A stretch of DNA of 64,000 nucleotides, taken from the NCBI RefSeq assembly GCF_029625215.1, contig NZ_CP121197.1, positions 3,472,001-3,536,000 of the forward strand. The letters are read 5' to 3'. Below are positions 60,510 through 64,000 of this stretch, in pieces. Each line of letters begins with the position of its first letter. Positions within the stretch are counted from its first letter, which is position 1. Position numbers and translations under genes: made by a program. The stretch is from Aurantibacillus circumpalustris. GTDB taxonomy: Bacteria > Bacteroidota > Bacteroidia > B-17B0 > Aurantibacillaceae. The notes beneath the pieces were generated by a model. That model saw only the letters and a list, made by a program, of their open reading frames with translations, did not search any database and was not told the origin of the DNA.

Positions 60510-61952
60510 CTATTCCGTTTTTACTAAAATTGTTTTGATTTCTTTTATGTTTAATTGTCTGGTAAGAATCCCTATAACAACACTAATAACAAGCGCTAAA
60601 ACAGTAACAAATATAATATTATTTGTCAGAGATTTTGCAATCAAAATGGATGCAACAGCGTTTATAAAAGCAATAATGGTCACCTTAACATTTAGTTTGA
60701 TAATCTTTTGATCCATATACTTCACATACAATAATGTTTGAATAACTGTAGAAGCAAGAAACGCAATAGCAGCTCCATTACTACCATAAAATGGAATTAA
60801 GAAATAATTTAAACCAAAATTTATAAGAGCAACAGCAATAGTAATGTACATAATTGTCTTTAATTGGCCTTGCGCAAAACCAATACTCCATAAAAAATTA
60901 CTTACACAATGAAGTGGCACACAACCCGCTAAAAGTATATAATTAAGTGTGTTAACCTGTCCATACTTATTGTTCGTGAAATAATCTATCAGTGGAGCCC
61001 AAGAACAAACCAAAACAATTGGAATGAGCATCACAATAAAAAGCTCTACTTTATAAAATAGCTGAATATCCTTTATATTTTTATCTTCCACTTTTCCTCC
61101 CCTTCGCAGTAGTTTGGTAAATCGAGTAAGTAAAATGGGTGAGATAATTATCAAAGGCAATTTTGAAGATTCATACATCCTATAAGCAAAACTATATTCT
61201 GCTGTAATACTTGCAGTACTTATTATACCAAGTAAAATCCAATCAATTCTTGCGAGAGCCGAGTCAAAGAAAACAACGCCAAGTTGTGGTAAAGATTCAA
61301 TAATAAAATACTTATACTCCTTAACTTTTAATACCGGCTTTATTTTAGCAGATACCCTCCGCGACACGAAAAAATACCCTAAAACAAGTTCCAAAGTTGT
61401 TGAAATTATAAAAGCGTATACTACGTTTGTTATTGTAAAATAACGAATAAAATAAAGCCCCAAAATAATAACAAACTTAAATACATTTGTGATTAAAGCC
61501 GTTACTGCCAGAGACTTATACGTTTCAAGTCCAATTAAACACAAACGGAAGGAATTACTGATATTTATGAGTGAAAGGTGCACAAAAACTATGAAAAAAA
61601 GAGGATGATAGTGCTTAAATGATGGAAAAATACTCTGAATTAGCAAAACTAGTACGCTAAATAAGATCCCTACCAAAAGTGTGTGAAAAAAATGAATGCC
61701 GCTTATAACAAGAATATTCTCATTTAGGGCTATTCGTTTAATAAAAACCACATCCAAACCTAGCGAGGCAATGGTTATAATTGTAGTTCCAACTGCCATC
61801 GACCAATTGTATTCCCCAAAATCTTCTTTAGCTAAATATCGGGAAGTAAAATAGAAAATAACTAGCCCAAATAACTGAGTGATAAATGTTTGTAGCGTGT
61901 TAGCCGAAATATCTTTTACTATCTTTTTTTTTCCAAATCCCGTTTCAAACAT
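60510..61952 (-). CDS. wzx: Oligosaccharide flippase (Wzx-like, MOP superfamily)
   Basis: A 480-residue protein with 12-14 membrane segments and the polysaccharide-synthesis flippase pattern: KDISANTLQTFITQLFGLVI, FYFTSRYLAKEDFGEYNWSM near the N-terminus, then YKSLAVTALITNVFKFVIIL and repeated paired segments. It would turn lipid-linked repeat units across the inner membrane. I start at the ATG of MFETGFGKKK; a TTG seven codons upstream is possible. First gene of the eight-gene operon ending in wzm. Confidence 0.88.
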   Translation of the reverse strand: MFETGFGKKKIVKDISANTLQTFITQLFGLVIFYFTSRYLAKEDFGEYNWSMAVGTTIITIASLGLDVVFIKRIALNENILVISGIHFFHTLLVGILFSVLVLLIQSIFPSFKHYHPLFFIVFVHLSLINISNSFRLCLIGLETYKSLAVTALITNVFKFVIILGLYFIRYFTITNVVYAFIISTTLELVLGYFFVSRRVSAKIKPVLKVKEYKYFIIESLPQLGVVFFDSALARIDWILLGIISTASITAEYSFAYRMYESSKLPLIIISPILLTRFTKLLRRGGKVEDKNIKDIQLFYKVELFIVMLIPIVLVCSWAPLIDYFTNNKYGQVNTLNYILLAGCVPLHCVSNFLWSIGFAQGQLKTIMYITIAVALINFGLNYFLIPFYGSNGAAIAFLASTVIQTLLYVKYMDQKIIKLNVKVTIIAFINAVASILIAKSLTNNIIFVTVLALVISVVIGILTRQLNIKEIKTILVKTE

Positions 61953-62105
61953 TTTACAATAACTATTTACCAAACTTTAAATTTAGACATTTAAGTTTGA
62001 TAAAAAAGAGTAATATTGTAGCGAGTTTTGAAGTAGACCAACGTTCGGATATGAAAAAATTCTGTAACAACTATTACCTAATTACACAAAAGAGTTTTTA
62101 ATAAA

Positions 62106-62819
62106 ATGGCAAAAATAAAATACATTCATATTCCTGAGGAGCATAATACTAAAGCCGCCACAATTGTTGTTCCTCAATTTATTAACCTGTATTCACCAAA
62201 AAGTGTTGTTGATATAGGCTGCGGACTTGGCACATGGCTAAAAGTATTTGAAGATCATGGCGTTAATGATATTTTAGGTTACGACGGCTCTCATTTAGAT
62301 CTTTCAAAAATTGCTATTGACAAGAGTAAAATTGTTATTGCAGATTTGGAAAAAGAAATAAAAAGCGATAAAACATTTGACCTTGCAATTTCTTTGGAAG
62401 TAGCGGAACACATTTCTGAAAAAAGCGCTGAAAATTTCGTAAAAAGTCTCTGTAACTTAAGTCAAACCATAATTTTTTCGGCAGCTATTCCGCAACAGGG
62501 CGGGCAAAATCATATAAATGAACAATGGCCTGAATATTGGCAAAACTTATTCTTAAAACATGGGTACACCTCTCATGATTCTTTACGCGAGCTTTTTTGG
62601 GAACACAATCAAGTTGATTATTGGTACAAACAAAATATGTTTTTAGTTACTGGACCAAAAAGTCCATTTTACTCAAAAGAAAACAAACCAATTCGTAAAC
62701 TTGTTCATCCTGAACTTTTAGACATCTACTACAACACTCTAAAAAACATCTCAGAAGGTAAAGTTGAAAAAAAGCAAGCTTTGAAATACTTAATAAAAAG
62801 TGTTATCAGGAAGAAATAA
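62106..62819 (+). CDS. Class I SAM-dependent methyltransferase
   Basis: A 237-residue enzyme: SVVDIGCGLGTWLKVFEDHG (SAM motif I), ILGYDGSHLDLSKIAI, FDLAISLEVAEHISEKSAEN and IFSAAIPQQGGQNHINEQWP. The last motif, with HINEQW, is characteristic of a methyltransferase group found in surface-glycan loci. It is on the plus strand between two minus operons and ends 11 nt before the convergent FkbM gene. Target sugar unknown. Confidence 0.9.
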   Translation: MAKIKYIHIPEEHNTKAATIVVPQFINLYSPKSVVDIGCGLGTWLKVFEDHGVNDILGYDGSHLDLSKIAIDKSKIVIADLEKEIKSDKTFDLAISLEVAEHISEKSAENFVKSLCNLSQTIIFSAAIPQQGGQNHINEQWPEYWQNLFLKHGYTSHDSLRELFWEHNQVDYWYKQNMFLVTGPKSPFYSKENKPIRKLVHPELLDIYYNTLKNISEGKVEKKQALKYLIKSVIRKK

Positions 62820-62830
62820 TTGGTTTGAAT

Positions 62831-63676
62831 TTAAAAAGGTTTTTTAGCATTGCCAGGAACAAACAAATAATCGTTAAGATCGAAGCTTGAGGGCTCCCAA
62901 AGTTTAAGTTTTATTTGTTTAACTTCTTCTAATTCTAGTTTAGTTTTATGTATTATGCGGTATACAGTATACCCGCATGTTTGTATCAAAGCGAACAATT
63001 TAGTGGCTCTTTCTTGCATAGCTTGTATGCTACTTTCAGAATGACAGTCAAGCACTTCACAAATTATAAGAGGTTGGTGTTTCTTAATTGTATTAATCAA
63101 CCCCGTTATTACCTCCAATTCTGCACCTTCTACATCAATTTTAATAAGTGAAATAGGTTTTATTTCATTTAAACCAACGGTTTCAAACGTAAAAAGAGGC
63201 ACGTAACTAATCTTTTCGGTTTCGTAATAATCAGGTCGAAGATCTTTAACAATAGTACCAGCAGAATCAACTTCATTTTTAAGATAAAATCTTCCCAAAC
63301 TGTTTTCTGAAGATAAACCTATAGGAAGTATATGTGTATTCAACATCCCATTTACTTCCATTAAATTATGGAGGTAAAAAACACAGCTTGGATTGGGCTC
63401 AAAACCATAATAAGGATTGTTATACAAGCTTCTGAATGTTAGCAAGGTTTGTCCCACATTAACCCCTACATCAATAAATGAAGTATCGGAAGGCAATTTC
63501 AGATCTTTTAAAAAATTAAAAAACCAATCTTCTTTAACTTTAAGATTTAATAAACCCAAATTCTTTATGATTGGAATCTTGAATTTTTTATTGTTTAAAT
63601 AAAGTGATGCATTAAAATTAAATTTTGAACTTAATTGCTTCAACTTTAAAAATTTAGCTACACTTCGAATGCTCAT
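62831..63676 (-). CDS. FkbM-family methyltransferase
   Basis: A 281-residue SAM-dependent enzyme: SFIDVGVNVGQTLLTFRSLY, YYGFEPNPSCVFYLHNLMEV and the FkbM motif SLIKIDVEGAELEVITGLIN. It resembles the enzyme at 48934 in fold but little in sequence, so it is not a recent duplicate. It lies 50 nt after the truncated GT2 gene at the window edge, in the same direction. It probably methylates a sugar or a phosphosugar; the target is not determinable. Confidence 0.9.
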   Translation of the reverse strand: MSIRSVAKFLKLKQLSSKFNFNASLYLNNKKFKIPIIKNLGLLNLKVKEDWFFNFLKDLKLPSDTSFIDVGVNVGQTLLTFRSLYNNPYYGFEPNPSCVFYLHNLMEVNGMLNTHILPIGLSSENSLGRFYLKNEVDSAGTIVKDLRPDYYETEKISYVPLFTFETVGLNEIKPISLIKIDVEGAELEVITGLINTIKKHQPLIICEVLDCHSESSIQAMQERATKLFALIQTCGYTVYRIIHKTKLELEEVKQIKLKLWEPSSFDLNDYLFVPGNAKKPF

Positions 63677-63726
63677 ACTATAAATTTAATTGAAAGTTAA
63701 TAAATGATTGCAGGCAACTTCTTTTT

Positions 63727-64000
63727 CTACCACTTCTTATTAAAATCGCCTCTCGAAAAATACTTTTCAATAAAACAATACATAAGAATAAAAAAATATC
63801 GGCTGCCCATTTCCCGCATTTTTAATTTAGATTCCCCGTACTTCCTGTTAGTCCAGCTATTTGGTACAACCGCATAAGAATATCCTCTGATAATTGCTTT
63901 AAGGGGTAATTCAATCGTAAGGTTAAAATGTGGCGATAAAAAAGGTTTTATTCCGTCAATAGTATGCCTTTTATAAAGTTTAAAGGCATTAGTTGTATCA
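63727..64000 (-). CDS. Glycosyltransferase family 2 protein, 3' part (5' end outside the window)
   Basis: The last 90 codons of a minus-strand gene, ending TAG at 63727-63729. The visible part contains DTTNAFKLYKRHTIDGIKPF, FNLTIELPLKAIIRGYSYAV and RKYGESKLKMREMGSRYFFI. The last two patterns, with a Lys-Tyr-Gly-Glu-Ser-Lys-Leu element, are typical of the C-terminal part of polyprenol-phosphate glycosyltransferases of the DPM1-like GT2 group. It is too short for an open-frame filter and reads off the edge. It continues the glycan locus to the right. Confidence 0.82.
   Translation of the reverse strand, partial: DTTNAFKLYKRHTIDGIKPFLSPHFNLTIELPLKAIIRGYSYAVVPNSWTNRKYGESKLKMREMGSRYFFILMYCFIEKYFSRGDFNKKW

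Overview
The window is a 64 kb piece of a Bacteroidota chromosome, probably a free-living, Flavobacteriia/Sphingobacteriia-like organism. The evidence is AT-rich DNA, two secreted proteins ending in type A type-IX-secretion (T9SS) sorting domains, TAnnTTTG-like promoter boxes, many SPII lipoproteins, and Bacteroidota-typical families (GloVer repeats, DUF2798, DUF4956, DUF6265, mitochondrial-type aconitase). I see no rRNA, tRNA, CRISPR array, transposase or integrase.

Region 1 (1-10,415) is the unusual part. It is a gene-poor array in which every credible gene lies on the minus strand and the genes are separated by ~80-190 nt imperfect palindromes. Each gene module is bounded by a module-specific inverted repeat of about 15-20 bp that starts with GTTA at its left end and finishes with TAAC at its right end; the palindrome bodies lie between modules. 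This is the geometry of integron cassettes with attC sites that recombine as folded single strands, but the core (GTTA plus variable bases) does not fit the classical GTTRRRY, and no integrase is present. A second family of hairpins with covarying stems and a constant internal mismatch is scattered in the same region, and the pentamer TGTCC is strongly enriched on one strand. The cargo is small membrane or exported proteins of unknown function, a DUF2798/outer-membrane/AraC trio, and two T9SS cargo proteins. The right edge of the array abuts the aconitase gene.

Region 2 (10,614-37,682) is ordinary chromosomal backbone: aconitase, chorismate synthase (aroC), imidazolonepropionase (hutI), three tandem paralogous small Cys-rich lipoproteins, a coiled-coil lipoprotein, a bacilliredoxin, an M16 peptidase, dihydrolipoyl dehydrogenase, a GT-C-like membrane protein, a lemA-TPM-TPM operon, a cardiolipin-synthase-like phospholipase D, a DUF457/YdjM membrane protein, an AraC regulator, an M23 peptidase, alaS, a hotdog thioesterase, a glutathione peroxidase and a DUF4956 protein. 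The 853-nt gap at 12,882-13,734 holds a MITE-like element and strong hairpins.

Region 3 (about 38,237-64,000, running off the end) is a large surface-polysaccharide locus. Two long minus-strand operons carry glycosyltransferases (GT2, GT4, GT11 fucosyltransferase, an RgpF-like protein and a GT2-GT4 fusion), FkbM and other methyltransferases, and an ABC exporter (Wzt at 50,407-51,648; Wzm at 52,698-53,522). They also carry a Wzx-type flippase and two Wzy/WaaL-like multispanning proteins. Both ABC-dependent and Wzx/Wzy-dependent export components are therefore interleaved. Several plus-strand genes (41,398-43,293; 51,835-52,701; 62,106-62,819) sit inside and end nose-to-nose with minus-strand genes, leaving no room for terminators.
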